From contig NW_019775779.1 of NCBI RefSeq assembly GCF_001039355.2, positions 13,651 to 77,650 on the forward strand: a stretch of DNA of 64,000 nt, written 5' to 3'. How positions within the stretch are numbered: the stretch's first letter is position 1; every line of letters starts with the position of its first letter. This document shows, in pieces, positions 19,400 to 33,903 of this stretch. This stretch comes from Lingula anatina. Taxonomy: Eukaryota; Brachiopoda; Lingulata; Lingulida; Lingulidae. The notes below the pieces were generated by a model that searched no databases, was not told the DNA's origin, and worked only from the letters and a program-made list of their open reading frames with translations. A program made the translations under genes and the position numbers.

Positions 19400-22300
19400 G
19401 CATGTGATTTATGATTTACTAATAGACACAGCATGTTTATCAATATAGGCACAAAGATGAATATTTTGTTACCGAAAACTCCTCTTTGCTTTAAGTATTT
19501 AGTGCAAGTATTATAGGGTCCAGCTCAGTACCAAATAAGGTGGTTAGGTCTAAAACATTTTAAAAGATACTTATTGTCCTGGTAATTAAGGATCCGAGTT
19601 AACACACATATTAAGTAATACCGTGGTGATGGTTTATGTCTGTGTTTTATTCAGTTAGAGTAAAAAATGTATCATGTCATGGTAATATATACTTCCACCA
19701 TTGTATTTGATATGGCAATTGTGTAGTGTGTATGTGAAGTGGAATTGAAAGAATGTATGATATGTATGTAATTACATATGTTTTGTTTATATGTAAAAAG
19801 AAAAGATTTGCATTGAAACCTGGGAGCTGATTTCACATGCTGCCAGGAATTTCTTAATTTGAGGTTAAAATCAGGTCAGAACTAGCTTCTGATCATATTT
19901 TTCTTCTCTTATTTATCAAACTAGACCCAAATCTAGACTTTGTGTGAAACCAACTTTTTTTCATGAAATAATTTGAAATGTCTCCAGGATGTATCGAGTG
20001 GTAATAGTGACATACTTGGTCATAGAACTTTAGAGTAATGACATTAATTTAGTTATATTCTTGTTACGACATTTGTACTTGGAGTTAAAAAAAGTGTCTT
20101 CACATTTGTAGAAATTGCGTCATTGTCAAGTCCAGTGGAGTATGGGTGGGAGGGGGCTCTAGAGTAGAGGTGAAAGAAGATCTGAATTCACTCTTTGGCT
20201 AATTTTGATTTTACTACAATATTAGCGGTGCATCATGAAATATACATTTTCTGGTTCTCCTGGAAGTATCGAGTGACATGAGTTTTGACTTGGATTTGGA
20301 TATTGTTATGGAAAGTGGTTAGCATGTAACATGGGGGTCAGCTGACATCACTGCAAATGGTATCAGGATCCAGATCAAATGTTGGTTAAAAACTCGTCTG
20401 TGCTCTTGAGAATAGTATGATAGAACACAGTTTTGTAAATATGTGTCCTGTAACTTAAATCATTGTATGAATAGTAATTAAATGTATATTTGTTTAACAT
20501 ACCCTAATGTTTGTTATGATTTACTTTGCTTCCTATTTTCCCTAATGAAAAGTTTAATGATGTACAAGTGAAAAATTACGTAGAATGTCGAACATAATGA
20601 CTGTTTCTCTAAAATATGTCTAGGAAGGATAAGATTGTTTTAAATTTCCTTCCTCTTTCACGTGAACATCCTTTGAAGAGATCCACAACAAAATGTTCAG
20701 CACCATTTTCACAAAAAGTTTTAGGACTAGAATAGTGGACTTCAGTTCTGTTGGCTTTGAAGTCAACTCAAACTATAAAAATTAAAATTGCCAACTTTCC
20801 ATGCCTTTCAGTTTTTTAAAATGCTGCTTGTAGTGTTTGCATTTATAATTGCCAGAAAAAAGTAAAAGTGATTATTTTTAATTGTGTGAAAAATGTGTCA
20901 AATATGAACATTTACCTTTTTATTAATTAAATCGTTGCTATTTGTGACCCAAAATTAAGTGTGTTTCAGCATTTTCTATCTTGATATCTGAATTATTCCA
21001 GTAATGGTTTTCCCAAAATATTTATAACCATGTTGAGACATCTTTTTGAGATTTTGTAGGCATTTTCATTTTGATTTGAATGTTTAACTTAATTTTTTAA
21101 GCTAACATGAAAGTAGTAAATTGTAACCAAAAGCTTGTTACATAAATTTTGTTATTTTTGGGTCAAGCATTTGTGAACAGTTTCACTGATGTGTTATAAG
21201 TCTATACACTAAGTCCATTCAGCGAAAGTGTCTTGCAGTAAAATGGATACCACTGAGCCAGAATTAAAGTTCCTAATTTTGGCAATTAAATGTTTCCGCC
21301 ACTGAACATTTCAGATCTAAACAAATTATTGTTCCAAACTGATTGAATTTTTTGGTGACAATGCTTGGGGGGGTGGGGGGGTTGCAGTTTTCTCAATTTC
21401 TCAATTATGTAAGAGAATCGACCTGGTTTTCCAGCAAAAGGTCAGCATTTTTGTAAGACTGTTTTAAAGGTCCTTTAAAAGTTTATTTGATTCATTTTGC
21501 CTGTGGAAGACGCCATGGCAAGTTAGATATAAGTTCCTGGAAAATTGGTACCACCTCTTGATTTAGGGACATTCTTGGGTACTCCCATGGAAATTGAGAT
21601 GTAGCTGGAATGCAAATCTCATCCTGTTTTAATTAACTTGGTAGGTACACCTTACATTAGTTCTTAATGAATTGTATTGATAAATCTGACTATCATCACA
21701 ACAGTGTATATTCTACATAACCACAAAGTTTTCACAACTGTATTTGGTGTTTTGGGATGTATATTATATAATATATTACCTAATGATCTGATATCAATCC
21801 AACTATGTATTGTTTGTAATGAAGACCTAAAACAACTTAATTTGATAGAGCAGATTTGTGATACTTATTCTGGTCAAATGAAATGGCAAGCTATGACCTG
21901 TAATGTGGATAAATCTTATTTTGAGATGTGAAGAATGATTTCATGCTATCATTTACAATAATGTACAGGAAATTCAAAGAGCCGCCCAAAATGCACTCAA
22001 TGTGTGAAAAGACTAGGAAAAGAAATAACACTGATGTTACTTCAGAACTTTGGATTCCACTTCTCTGTGGTGCTTTGAACTCTTTGGAGAAAATGCTAGA
22101 GAAGATATGCCATATATAGGTTAGTGTATGTCGTTTACCTGCAATCACTTTATAGTATGACTTTTTTTTTTCTGAAATGCGAAAATTGTATATATTGAAC
22201 TGTGTTATGTAAAAAAATTATTAATTTTCATTTACCCAAACTAAAGACAAAATTATCAATTAAGGAAAATTCTTACCTTTTTGGTATGAAAACATAAGAT

Positions 22301-25257
22301 GTAAGTTGCAGTTTTCTCCCCTTATATATTGCTTTTCAAATTGTTTTAATTTCTTGAGAAAATCATCAAGTAAAAATTCAAAGTTTCAGTTTATGTGGTA
22401 TGAAGAGTTCAAGCACCTCTTGGACTAAGGTTTGATAAAGTATAAAATAATTTTATAAGCTTATTTCAAATTGTTGAAAAATAGGCTTGTCATCCACAAT
22501 CCATTGGAGGTTTGGTGCAGAAATCTTTTGCCTGGAGTATTTAGCTCATGTAAGCTAAATAAGCAAGAATTGCAATAGTGGTAAATAAGCCATTACTTCA
22601 ATCTAAGTCATTTTGGGGGCTTTTACTAACCCATGTGACCTTATGTATTTTTAAGAGCAAACATGGGACTTAATGACATTTCAGTTTACCTTAAACATAG
22701 GTTGTAGAGGTATTAACATGTCTATGTATCCTTTAATATTTACAAAACATGGCACTGATAGTTAAATTCCCATGATGAATAAACTGCAAATAATAAATGT
22801 AAATAAGAAAGTTACAATTTGGTCATTAGGAAACATTGTCAGCTTATTTCATAACTTACAAATGAGTAAAGTAGAGATGACAATTTTAATTCTCTTGAGT
22901 AGTGTGTACAGATGATTATGTCACATTAGAACTTCAAAGAATTAAGTGGAGAAAAGAGGGAAAAGTTTTTTAATGCGAAAATGTAGTTGAGATGTTCATT
23001 GGTGGGGCTGGTCAAGGGAGATTAACCTGCCACATGGAACTGAGCTGGACTTGCTTTACCTGGGCAAGTGTGAATGCAGCTAGGGTTTATAGGCAATATT
23101 ATGAAGTCGAGGTGCCAAGCTTGAGATAAGAGGAAGCATTACAGGAATAAATCACCATGAAGACATCTTTCCCTAATTGTAATGCAGAGTAGAGGGTTGA
23201 TAAGTCAGGCGATGTGGTAGTAATACAACAGAGGTACTGGGGGATGGGGGGGGGAGACTTGTACAATTAACCTTAAATGGGCTGAAAAAAAGAGGGAGAC
23301 ACTATAGTGGGGTGATTTGAGACAGGTTTAAAAGGAGGGGGAAGGTATGGCATGTGTGTGAGATTTGGCAAAAAAAAAAAGAGGTGCAACAGGAAGAGTT
23401 TGTGGTTCTTTGATGAGAGGTACCAAGGGAGTAGGGCACACATTGTATATTACTTAGTGACATGTGAACAATTTGAACTTAGCATTGATCTTTGAACTTC
23501 ATTTCCTACAAATTAGGTTATCTGTTATTGCCATTACACAAAAAATAAAACATGATTTTTTATCAGTAGATTTCATTATTTTGTCTTGTGCCACACTTAC
23601 AGATAATGCTGGAAAATGTGCAATCATTATCATTTATTTCAAAGAGATCAATTCATTTTTAAAGGTGCTTTTTATGGGAGTTGCCTGCCATATGAATTTT
23701 CCTCAGGGAGGTGGTGGGGGGGGGGAGATTTTTTCTTACTCACGCATCATTGGTCCACCCATTCCTGCTGTTTATTCCATTTTTGATTTAATGAATTAGT
23801 TTGAAACGACTGGCCAGTCAATTAAACGCCATGTCTTCCTGTACATTTCAGAAGAAACTACATATATTGACATCAGCTACTTATGTTTGAAGGGTTTTAT
23901 AGTTTTTAATGTCTGAAATGGGGAAGATAAGTAGCTTTGCAGGACATGTAGACATAGAAACTATGGCTTCGGGGAATGTCTAAGTTGGATAATTCCTATT
24001 TGTTAATGTTTTATATTGTTTTGCATAAGATAAACTTCTAGCAGAATAGGAATTCCCCTCTTTTTTATCAGATAATTATTCAATTAATTATCCTGTTGGG
24101 TGTGCATGCACACAAACACATGCACGCACACTATTCCATCATCTGTGAATTACTAGTATACAGGTTTAATATATATCACAAATTAACCACTGCAGTTAAC
24201 TTCCAGGGGTTGCTCTGACAATATATTATGTATGTTATAATGATAACTCATGATGTAGCCCTTGTATAAGACCTGTGTGTTGCACTACTTCCTGTTGTCA
24301 CCCTCGCCTGTCTGCCTTGCATATATTAATGTATTGTTTTAGCATTCTGCACAAGCACGCTCAGGTGAACTGTGGGTGGGTGCCACACGCTCCCTCATTA
24401 CTCCCACTCTGCAGGCGAGAGCAACATGGTTGGACTCCAGGCATAGGTTGATTTTTTCTTAAAGGTAAAAATGGCATAAAAATTAATGCCGTTATGTAAT
24501 ATAGCTGTTGGGAGATTATTTTTTGCACGTTCTTTCTAGAAATTTAGGTTTTGCAAACTCAGATCAAGTTTTTATTGCAATAACTGTGTTTCTAGATAGT
24601 GCATTGATTGAATTAAATTTTTATAATAATTCTGAATTCAGGAGAAGATCTAATAATTATTGGTTGATGATTTTTGTTGCAGTAATTATTAGTCAGATAT
24701 TTATGTTTCTCTGTGAAATTTCTTGAAATGGTCTTCATATTTATTTTCATTTAAATTCTTTTAAGTTGGAAAACGTGAACAACATGAGGTATGACTTATT
24801 AGCTGGATGCATCTCATTTGTTTGACGTAATTGTATTTTTAATTTGATTTATTTATGGCAATTTTGGTTTTAGTTTGTTGTTTTGCCATCACTAGATAAA
24901 TGTTACGATTTGTAACAACAAAAAGCATGTTAAGATAAAAAGAATGTTCATGCAGCAGTTACTTTTCAAGAAATCTAATGGTTTTATCATGTTCATACTA
25001 TGGTATAAGTTAGGTACTTCAGATTTCTATCTTAATGGCACTGTTGTCTGAAGTGAGTTAGCCAAGGTGCCCTGGTTAGGGCTTATTTTTGGTGAACGGA
25101 GCAGAACATCACTTTTTTTTTTCTTTTTTTAAAGGCATGTTGAATGTTTTTAGTTAGTCTTTAATGTATGTGTTAATGGTGAAAAAACTCAATTTATCTG
25201 CTGCAGTGAAAATATATTTTAAATGAAAGATGCTTTAGATTCTCCGACCTCATCAAA

Positions 25258-25308
<51 letters not shown>

Positions 25309-26930
25309 AAGTTGCTGAATTGACTTTCCCCTCTTTTGAAACATTTGAGTTGCATGTAAGTTATTATTATCAGTTAATTTGGACAGGATAATTCTTAAGA
25401 TGGACCAATCTGAATGTTAGGGGTATCTTAGACTGAACTTGCCACATTAGTGAGAAAGATTAAAACAGATCTGGAAAATAGAAACAAAGAAATGGCAGGT
25501 GGAATGGGGAGCAAATTTTAGGAGACACATTTGAGAAAAAGTTACTTGAAAAGACAGAAGAAATTAGTACCTAGACACTACCTCATTTTGTCACTGCATG
25601 AGTGTGCACCATGCATTAGTACGTCACTGGCATCCTGAGTTTCGGAGTACTGATTGGCGCTCATCTCTACCTAGCTTACTGAAGATAGACATCATTACAA
25701 GCCAGAAACACAGGGTAACCATGAGTCATTGAGACATAGACATGAATTAAAAAAAGATTCCTCTATCGTGAATACCAATCTGTTTCCGCTCCCTCCAACA
25801 TTAAGATACCAGAATTAATGTAAATCCTTCAGATGAATACCTTGTTTGCTGTAGTTATACCGTTTTCCATCTGTAAGTGGATTTTGGAAACTCATTTTGT
25901 GAACTAATGAAAAAAAGTGTTGCCTTATTGAGAGTAAGTGAGGCTGATATGCAATGTATAAGTAGATCTTGAGGGGAAGTGGGGGCACCTGTCTCCTCCC
26001 CCTTCCTTTTATCTTCCTGAAATATTTTCTTTTAACATGCAGATGTAGTTTGTGACCTGATACCCAAAATAATGTCTAGTCTACCCTCCCCTCTCCCTTC
26101 TCTTAAGCAAAACTTGCAATACTAACACAAAGAAGAAAAATTATAGAAACAGAAATTTTTTGTTCCAACACGTTGAATGTACCTCTGTTACCAGTATTGT
26201 CTGAGCTTTTGGTTAGAGTATTTTCAGATGATGTTAGCAGCTTATTTTAATCTCAGTGACATGTGTGCCATTTGATTCGACTTCTAAGGGATTGCTGTAA
26301 TTTGAAAAATAAATAGATAAGTGAATAGGTGAATAAAATGAACATGAAGAAATCTGTTTGGGCTTAGTCACAAAGTAGACACATTCTGGATTTCCTTTTA
26401 CCAGTGCTAAAATGCTGGGAAACATAAGTTGGCATCATTTCTTTTCATTTGAATTGTGATAATCGATTAAGTAATTTTTAAGAGCTCCTAATATCTTAAG
26501 TTTTCGAAAAGGTAAACATTGCCACAGTTGTACTTTAAAAAATGGATTGGTTGCATTGCCAGCACAGATGACTTACCCATGACATTAATGGCAGACGATT
26601 ATAACATACATGATGAAACATATTAAGCCAACTTCAAAGTACTTTTTCAAACAAGATGGAGACAGATCATAGATTTGTGTTGGGTATTTGTCTGATAAGC
26701 AAGATTAAAAACAAGGATTTCTTTGACTGTCAGTAGTTAATCTACATCTTCAAATTGGCCTCCTATTTTAGAAGACCTCAGATACCATAAAGTGTGGTAT
26801 GGCATGTATCTCAGTGACAAAACAATGTGAAGCTTGTCTTATTGAATTTTCAGGAACAAAAGTTTTACTTTCAGAATTGAATATCTTATTTGACCTGTAG
26901 AATGTCACGTGCATGCTGCTTACTGATTGA
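19400..26930. other. Gene-free AT-rich DNA
   Basis: No coding region is supported here. Only short chance ORFs occur (under 115 codons, no splice context or recognisable domain). It holds an (AATA)n microsatellite at 25254-25309 and several G-runs (about 21367, 23250, 23713). Distal 3' UTR of the NuMA gene could reach into the first few hundred bases. Confidence 0.6.
25254..25309. repeat. (AATA)n microsatellite
   Basis: About 14 units of AAAT/AATA in intergenic DNA. Confidence 0.97.
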
Positions 26931-26937
26931 TGTATTA

Positions 26938-27152
26938 GGCTCTGTTCTCACAACTTTTAGATCGATCTATCACCGCGGGGAGTCTCAGTAGATTACTGTC
27001 AGATAATCCCCCTTAAGTGTCCGTCCCCGCCTACTACAAGCTTTAAGGGGTAATTAACTTTCGTGTCCGCCCGGCTGACAGCTATTTAGCGTGAACCCCC
27101 AGGGAGTTAGGTCGATCCAATGTAGGTCGATCTAATCTATGAGAATGGGGTG
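26938..27152. mobile_element. Palindromic MITE, copy 1 (PIF/Harbinger-like)
   Basis: A 215-bp element flanked by TTA on both sides (26935-26937 and 27153-27155). The ends are inverted: GGCTCTGTTCTCACAAC on the left, and CACCCCATTCTCATAGA read from the right on the other strand, both followed by a TTAGATCGA-type block. Its reverse complement shares the block ACTCCCTGGGGGTTCACG with the element at 35645-35891. The three-base TWA duplication suggests PIF/Harbinger mobilisation. It has no ORF. Confidence 0.65.
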
Positions 27153-29637
27153 TTACAGTATATTACAACATATTTGAAAGTGGCATTGGGGTTCTCATTT
27201 GGTTGCATCTCAAATTTGGATCTTATTTGTTCAATTTGGGTAGTGTTTATTGTTGACCATATTTTCAGTTCAAGTTCAAATATTTTGTAGTAGTTACAGT
27301 GTTTGATCCAGAAAGGCAGTATTCTCCCAATGTAATGTTCTTCCATGGGCAGTTCAGACATTACATGTACATATTGCATACCATAAAAGCGTCTATAGAA
27401 AATGAAGACCTTCCTCAGTAAGGTAAAACCATCCATTGTATCAGTTTTGGATGACCAACTCTCACCTTACTGTGCTTTAGTCCATGCTTGCCTGTACAAA
27501 GAGCTATTAAACCAATTAGATCCATTTTTTCTAATAACACATTCATGGATGTTTTGTGTCATAAACTCTTGAAATTAGGCAAGACATCTGTTTCATGCCA
27601 TATTTGAGGCAAAATTGGACCAACTGTAAAGTTTTGCTCTCTCGCTCTCTATTATGTTCAGATTATCAACCAAGTGCACACAGTAAGAGCCCATAAGCAG
27701 TTTCCAAGTTTTCTTTTTTTTTAATTTTAGCATATCTGTTTGCAAGATGAATAAAAAGAGTTAATACTGTGCATTCACCCATTTTGTTCATTACTATACA
27801 TACTAAACAGAAAAATGTAATATCAATTTGAAACTCATGCTGTTTAGCCTCTTGCTTGATTACAATTAGTACTATTGGCTTCGTTAACATAAAATATAGT
27901 GTGAACTACACAGACCTTGTCAGTGCAATAAATGGAAATGAACGAATGAAACTGTAGAGTTTCTCATGGGGTTAATGTGACATTAATGGAGGGGATGGCC
28001 TTTACGGACTAAGGTGAATGGTCCCAAAGTCCGCAATGTAATGAAACTATTGCATATCTTTCTGACTCACAAAGTTGTCATGGAGGTTCACTATTACAAG
28101 ATCTACAGTGTATCACCTCATGCCAATGCCAGGGACAGCATTCGTGTTAACTATGATATTTAAAGTATTTCTGCTCAACTTTAAAGTGTTTGAAGAATTT
28201 TGCTGATTTCTTCCTGTGATATAGTTGGGTTTTATGGTATAACATATTGGGTTAATGTGACCTGAGCATTGCATGGACTTGGTCATTTTCATCTCTAGAT
28301 ATGAACAGTAATGTCTTTTGGGATTTACAGGTGTTATAATTAGTAGCATTTGTCACATTAGGAATGGATAAGATTTTGTAGATAAGACTGTGAGATGGAT
28401 ATCAGCAGGATATTACAAGACTCACTTTTTTTGACATGAAGCTGTTTGAAAAGGATGATTTATTAAGTAAAATGAAAGTGGAAGCAGAGAAATTGAATAA
28501 AAATATGTGAATCTTCTGTTTAATTTATATGTAACAAAATGGCCCTATTATAAAGTAGGATTGGATTGAAAAGAGTGCAGCCTTGTTAGTCTTTATTTAT
28601 CAATTTATATCTGATCCTGAAACCCACAGATGTAGATATTAGTAGTTAATTTACCCAAATTACACAGAGGAACATTCTGACACATCCAAAAACACTTATG
28701 AAGATCAAATCACAACAATCAGAGGATTGTTTCAGGCTCAGATGGAAGATATATTTGTTGACATAATAAGACCATTAACATTTTGATTTTTTTTTTTGTT
28801 GTGGTTGTTGTTTTTTGTTCAGTTTTTGGGCAATCACACATGTAACAGGTGCCTGATTGTTTAACTTTTCATTGCCACCCCCCAAAAATATATTGGGTCA
28901 AAACACCAAAATATGTTTTAATTAGTTTGCTAATTTGTGTCTTCTCTGTCATGAAAGAATTATAAAATCATATTATTAGATTCATTTATATATTTGATAG
29001 TCTGCAAATACACTATGACAAACAGATATAGCTTAATCAGAAATTTCTTGATCCGTAACACTTTGAAAAGTTGTTTGAGCCACAGATTACGTAATGTTCT
29101 TTTAATTTGTACTGAGATACCATGGAAGGAGTGTCCACTTGGCTGGCAATGTACACTTTATTATGATGTTTCATCACTTTAGAATGCAGTTCCTTGTATA
29201 AGTGTAATATTGAGATATTGTAAAATTACTAGATAAAAGGATAAAATTTTTGTCTTATGGTTCTGGAACGTGGGATATATTGGTCAGTTTAACCCCACAT
29301 TCCATTGAAGTACATGAAAAGATGTATTATGATAATGAAATATATTTGTGCTTGTTTTTATGTGAGGCCATAAAATGAGTTATATGTACATGAAACAAGA
29401 ATGGCTTGCATCCTGTCATAATTGTAGTAAATACACAACTATAAAATGGGATTTAAGATAAAGTTTGAAATATTTGCATGATGCATAAATACTTCTATGA
29501 GGATGTGTTCACAGCCAGTCTAACTGGATGTTGATCTTCAGGATTCCCAAAAACTGGCACCTTAAAATGTCTAAACCCACATTTTCAGCAGTCAGGGTTT
29601 TTTCATGCCAAGTCAGTTTCCTGTCTCTATCATGGAT

Positions 29638-29717
29638 GAGATTTTGCCAACTATCAGGGGATTTCTGACTTTTTGGGAGCCAAAAATATCTTTGGCTTTA
29701 TTGGTACCCTAGTCACC
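29638..29717 (+). repeat. Dispersed repeat, copy B
   Basis: It matches 12851-12914 in the same orientation, including a 22-bp exact core beginning GATTTCTGACTTTTTGGG. Confidence 0.6.
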
Positions 29718-29729
29718 CATGAGGCCAAA

Positions 29730-30050
29730 TGAGCCATCAGAATAAAAATTCTGTACATATTCTTGAATGTTTGAAGTGTGATCTAAAAATTCAAATGCAA
29801 TCAGAATACTAGCTGTTGGAATACCGTAAGAATATTTAGAATGCAGTCATAGAGCAATTAGAATACACTTCGGATGCCATTCAATATATCTCCACTTGGA
29901 ATGCACCTTGAAAATTTTAAACAGGAGCAAAACAATTGGGCCAACCACAAGAATGGGCCTGAATATTTGAAATGCACTCCGGATTTTCAAAATGCATTTC
30001 AAATATCTACATAAGAATATACAGAGAATTTTCTTATGGCATTCAACCTC
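29730..30050. repeat. Degenerate short-motif repeat zone
   Basis: Variants of AGAATAC, GGAATGCA and AAATGCA recur many times at irregular short spacing, as in a decayed minisatellite or a repeat-rich transposon interior. No clean unit could be fixed by eye. Confidence 0.4.
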
Positions 30051-32735
30051 ATTCAGCCTCTAGCACATAAGGGTGTACAGTTTGGCAGATGGAGAGCACT
30101 GCCTTTGGACATCAAACTGCCATATTTCATACCTTGAGTTTCCTTTGCTGTTTTCTGAGAAAGAGTACAACTCATAAGAAGTAGGAGCATAATTTTTTCC
30201 ATAGGCATTAAAATTTTTAAGTGTCCCTATGTATATGAAGTGTCCAAAGGCATAACGTTCAACTGCTATCTGCTATTCTACACAGTCTGGAACAAATGCA
30301 AAGCAATGCTAATTAAGAATTAAGGCATATTTCGGACATTTTTACCATCAGTTTCCTCGGTTGTCAGGTGTTGGTCAGTTGTTAATGAAATCGAAAACAA
30401 TATATCTACACAATTAGAGATTTGTGGTTTTGGTCTACCATGGGCATGTTCTTTCTTATAAAGATTGTCATCAGTCTAGCTACTTATGTTACTGTCATTG
30501 TCAACTAAACTAAGTTTTGAACTGTCCCTGTAGTTTGCCAGCATCCACTTTTTCTAAATTCTGTTATAGTTTTGATCTGTGGCGTAAATATGGGACCAGC
30601 AGTGGGGATGGGGTTGGGGCTTGCATTACCAGTGCATATGTACACTAGCAAATTCTAGGGGTCAAGTCTAGTTGGTCAATAATTTCACCAAGGTAGTCAG
30701 GCAGAAGCACCAGAACACTGATTTGTGCAAGATAAGCTTATAGCAGCTTTATAACATGTTTGATAAATACAATCATGTGGTTTCTGAGCCATCCTTTATT
30801 ATCATGTAAATGTATACAGAACATGAATAGGTGTCCTCTGCCTGTTCAACATAAAATGGTGTTTGTGGTTGAACTGAAAGAATGTTAGTTAACAACAAGC
30901 AGCAATTGTGGTTTGGTGAGGTGCTGAAAATTACTTTTCCTGTTCATCAACAGAAACTTATTCCAGATATCTGAAGAGAGATTGACAAAAATTACATTTT
31001 TGTGCTATCTTAGCTTAATGTAAAGAAAAATGTTTGTTTAGTCCCTATCATCTAAGGTGAAATATTTGACATAAGCCTGCAAAGAAGTGAAAACAGAGGT
31101 CCGTTTCAAAAGTGAACGATAAAATGATATCATCATGGTAAACAAAATGTGACCATTGACGCAATTTTAGAACGATAAATGCTAGCAACCTTGGGATTGG
31201 AAAATACGTCTTAAGCCATATAAAGCCCATCCTGGCACAGTGGCAGTGTCCAGGTATGGGTTGACTTGTTATGTGGGTGATAAATGAGGTCTCAATAAGA
31301 ATCTGTAATCCAGGATTTGTCAGGTAAGCCCCAATGGGGAATAATGAAAGGAGAAATGTGGTCAAGAAGAGATCTGGTCATTAATCATGGCTGTCCATTA
31401 GTGGTGTTTCTTTCTTAAAGGTCCTTCTTTTTCTTTTGATTCCATACACATTTGCTCTAATGAGATTAAGTGTGAGCTGTTCTTTAGATATGTATGGTTA
31501 TGTTAATATGAGGGTTGTATGACCTTAAGGATTATCCATTTTTTCATTTAAAAAACACTCTAAAATACACGAGTGGTATAACAATGGCAAAAGTTTTTTT
31601 TCAATGTCCATACATATAAAAAATGGAAAGTATGGTGAGGTATATTCAAGGCAAAGGCAGATGCCAATTTATATCACTCTTTGGTATTACTTGACCACAG
31701 ACGACCCATCGTACCTGTGCCTAACACTACCAGTAAAGTCATCCATTTGGCATCCAGGTCATATTGTTGGTCATTTACCTGAAAATTATTTTCTTAGTTT
31801 TTTCTTTGAATTCTCATTGTAGATGTAACGGTACCTGTCATTTCTGCAAACAATTTCAGGAGGTGGTTATATGATTACCATTTAAATTCCAATTAAAATT
31901 GGATTTATAAGAAGTTGTCTGTAAGTAAGTCTCTTGCTGTGAGCTGTTTTAAAATTCTTCATAACCATTACAGTAGCAAGAGTAATTCAGGAAATTGTTT
32001 ATTAAAAGAATGCCGGAATTGTAGTATGTGTCATCCTTAGCATAATACTTTAACATGCTTTATCATAGGCCCATTTACACACAAAACTTGGTGCAAATTG
32101 AAGCAAACCAAATGGTACACTTCATGCTCTGACAAGGAAGTGCTGTAGGCAGTGACTACAAGTGACTATTTTCCTTATTATTTTTAAACCCCTGTAAATC
32201 AAATTCACAAGAACTCTTTTTTGCATTATTGAACTACACAAACTAAAGACTTAATTTTTTTAACATTTCAGTTGTTCTACCGAAATTGCACTGAGTGCAT
32301 GTAAACCACACGTGTAAATCTGGCATACTTATATATATCTTGATTTAATTGCTGCCATGCTTAGGCGATCCAAGACATTATCTCATGGGGATGCTTTCAA
32401 GTGTTACAATTTATGTTGAATTAATTGCCAGTGTTATAAACCAGACTTAATAAACGTTCTCCGCCTTGCCCCGCTATGATCCCTGTCACACCCCTGCACT
32501 AATAGGTGGAATACAGGCAAACAGGTAGGCACGTGTGAGAAGTCCAAACTTGGTAGACAAAACTAATGTGTCTCCGTGTGTAAAAGTTCAGGATTTTTAT
32601 CTTAAAAGCAAATATTGTTATCTTTATGTTGAGTAGGGAACCATCTGATTTTGACTTGGCAAGGATGTACCATGCAAAAAGTGAAAGGAATAAGAAGATG
32701 TAATGTAAAAAGTGTCTGGCTTTATTTTATTTCAG

Positions 32736-32862
32736 ACTTCCAGCTGTCCTGTTTCAAAATTGAAGCTCCAATTGTGCTGTCTGGCAAAGATTTCACTTTT
32801 TTCTCAGTTGTCTGGCTGCCTGATATTGGACCTCAATTGTTCGGAGTTTTCTTCATTAAAGG
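32736..32862 (+). other. Candidate orphan exon
   Basis: A pyrimidine-rich acceptor (TTTATTTTATTTCAG) precedes, and a strong donor (GG followed by GTGAGTAA) follows, a 127-bp segment open in one frame (DFQLSCFKIEAPIVLSGKD...). It matches nothing I recognise. It may be a non-coding exon of the mucin-like gene, part of an unknown gene, or chance. Confidence 0.22.
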
Positions 32863-33766
32863 GTGAGTAAAACAATTATGTCTGAAAATTAAATGTTACT
32901 ATTGTTAGATATGTGAAAAAAGACATGTTTGTAGCAAATTATAAGATTGGACAGAAAAAACCTGAAGGTGATCAAGGGTCACAAACTGAAGAATTAAAAA
33001 CTAAGACATAGACACAAAATGGTTGCTCCATTGAAAATGACATGGTTTGTTTGTAGCATTGTATAAGATGGGAGGAACTAGCAGTAGAAAAAACATAAGT
33101 TAATTAGCATTCTTTGATTACTCTACTCGCCACACAGGTAAGTAGATTATTTACACTGTTTAGTCACAGTAAGTAGTTGTCCACTGCCGGATTTTTAACC
33201 ATTGTCATGGCTAAACTAGGTCTGCCAATTTCTGGTTTATTCTGAATAGAGTTATGTTTTTATTGTGTAAGCATATTTTCAAAATATGAAATAAATAATT
33301 CTTAAGACCAATGAGGTAGATATGATTATGGTATATTTCATTAGATTATTAGAGCAATTATTTATTGTTATCATTTATTATTTGTCTGTGATTAATTAGA
33401 AAACAATATTATGTGATATAATGTAGTGATTTTTCAAACTTGGGTATCAAATATTTTTAAAATATAGATAAATTTCATGATACGTATGCAGGGAGTGGCT
33501 GTTTTAAATCAAGCTGTACAACTGCGAGGTAGATGATGTCCTCAAAATTGGATGTATTTATTTTAATCATAGATCTTCCCCACCCTAGTATGGAGACTAA
33601 TATATTAACAATGCATATAACTGTACAATATGTACATGCAAATAAGCAGCTAAATTGATGAATTCTTAGTTTTCTTATTAGACATCCATGGCAACTCACA
33701 TGTATGAGGCATGGTGATGCCCTCATATCACTTATATTTAGACTGTCTTAGTTTTGAATATACAGG

Positions 33767-33903
33767 CTCAGGGGCTATGAGGCACAAACAGTGACCCATC
33801 GGAATGATTGCCCCAGTAGTGTCCCAGTTAACCTGTGCCCATGGGCTGTCATCTTGAAATTACACGTTAAAGAGCCCAGTAGAAAATATTAAAGGCCCCT
33901 GAG
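33767..33903. repeat. Possible small inverted-repeat element
   Basis: CTCAGGGGC at 33767-33775 and GCCCCTGAG at 33895-33903 form a 9-bp perfect inverted pair about 137 bp apart. No clear target duplication was seen. Confidence 0.25.

Noticed and set aside
27137-27436. A 99-codon minus-strand ORF beside MITE copy 1
   Set aside because: It shows no recognisable domain, no splice sites and no similarity to a transposase that I can see, and it begins within flanking DNA. Treated as chance.
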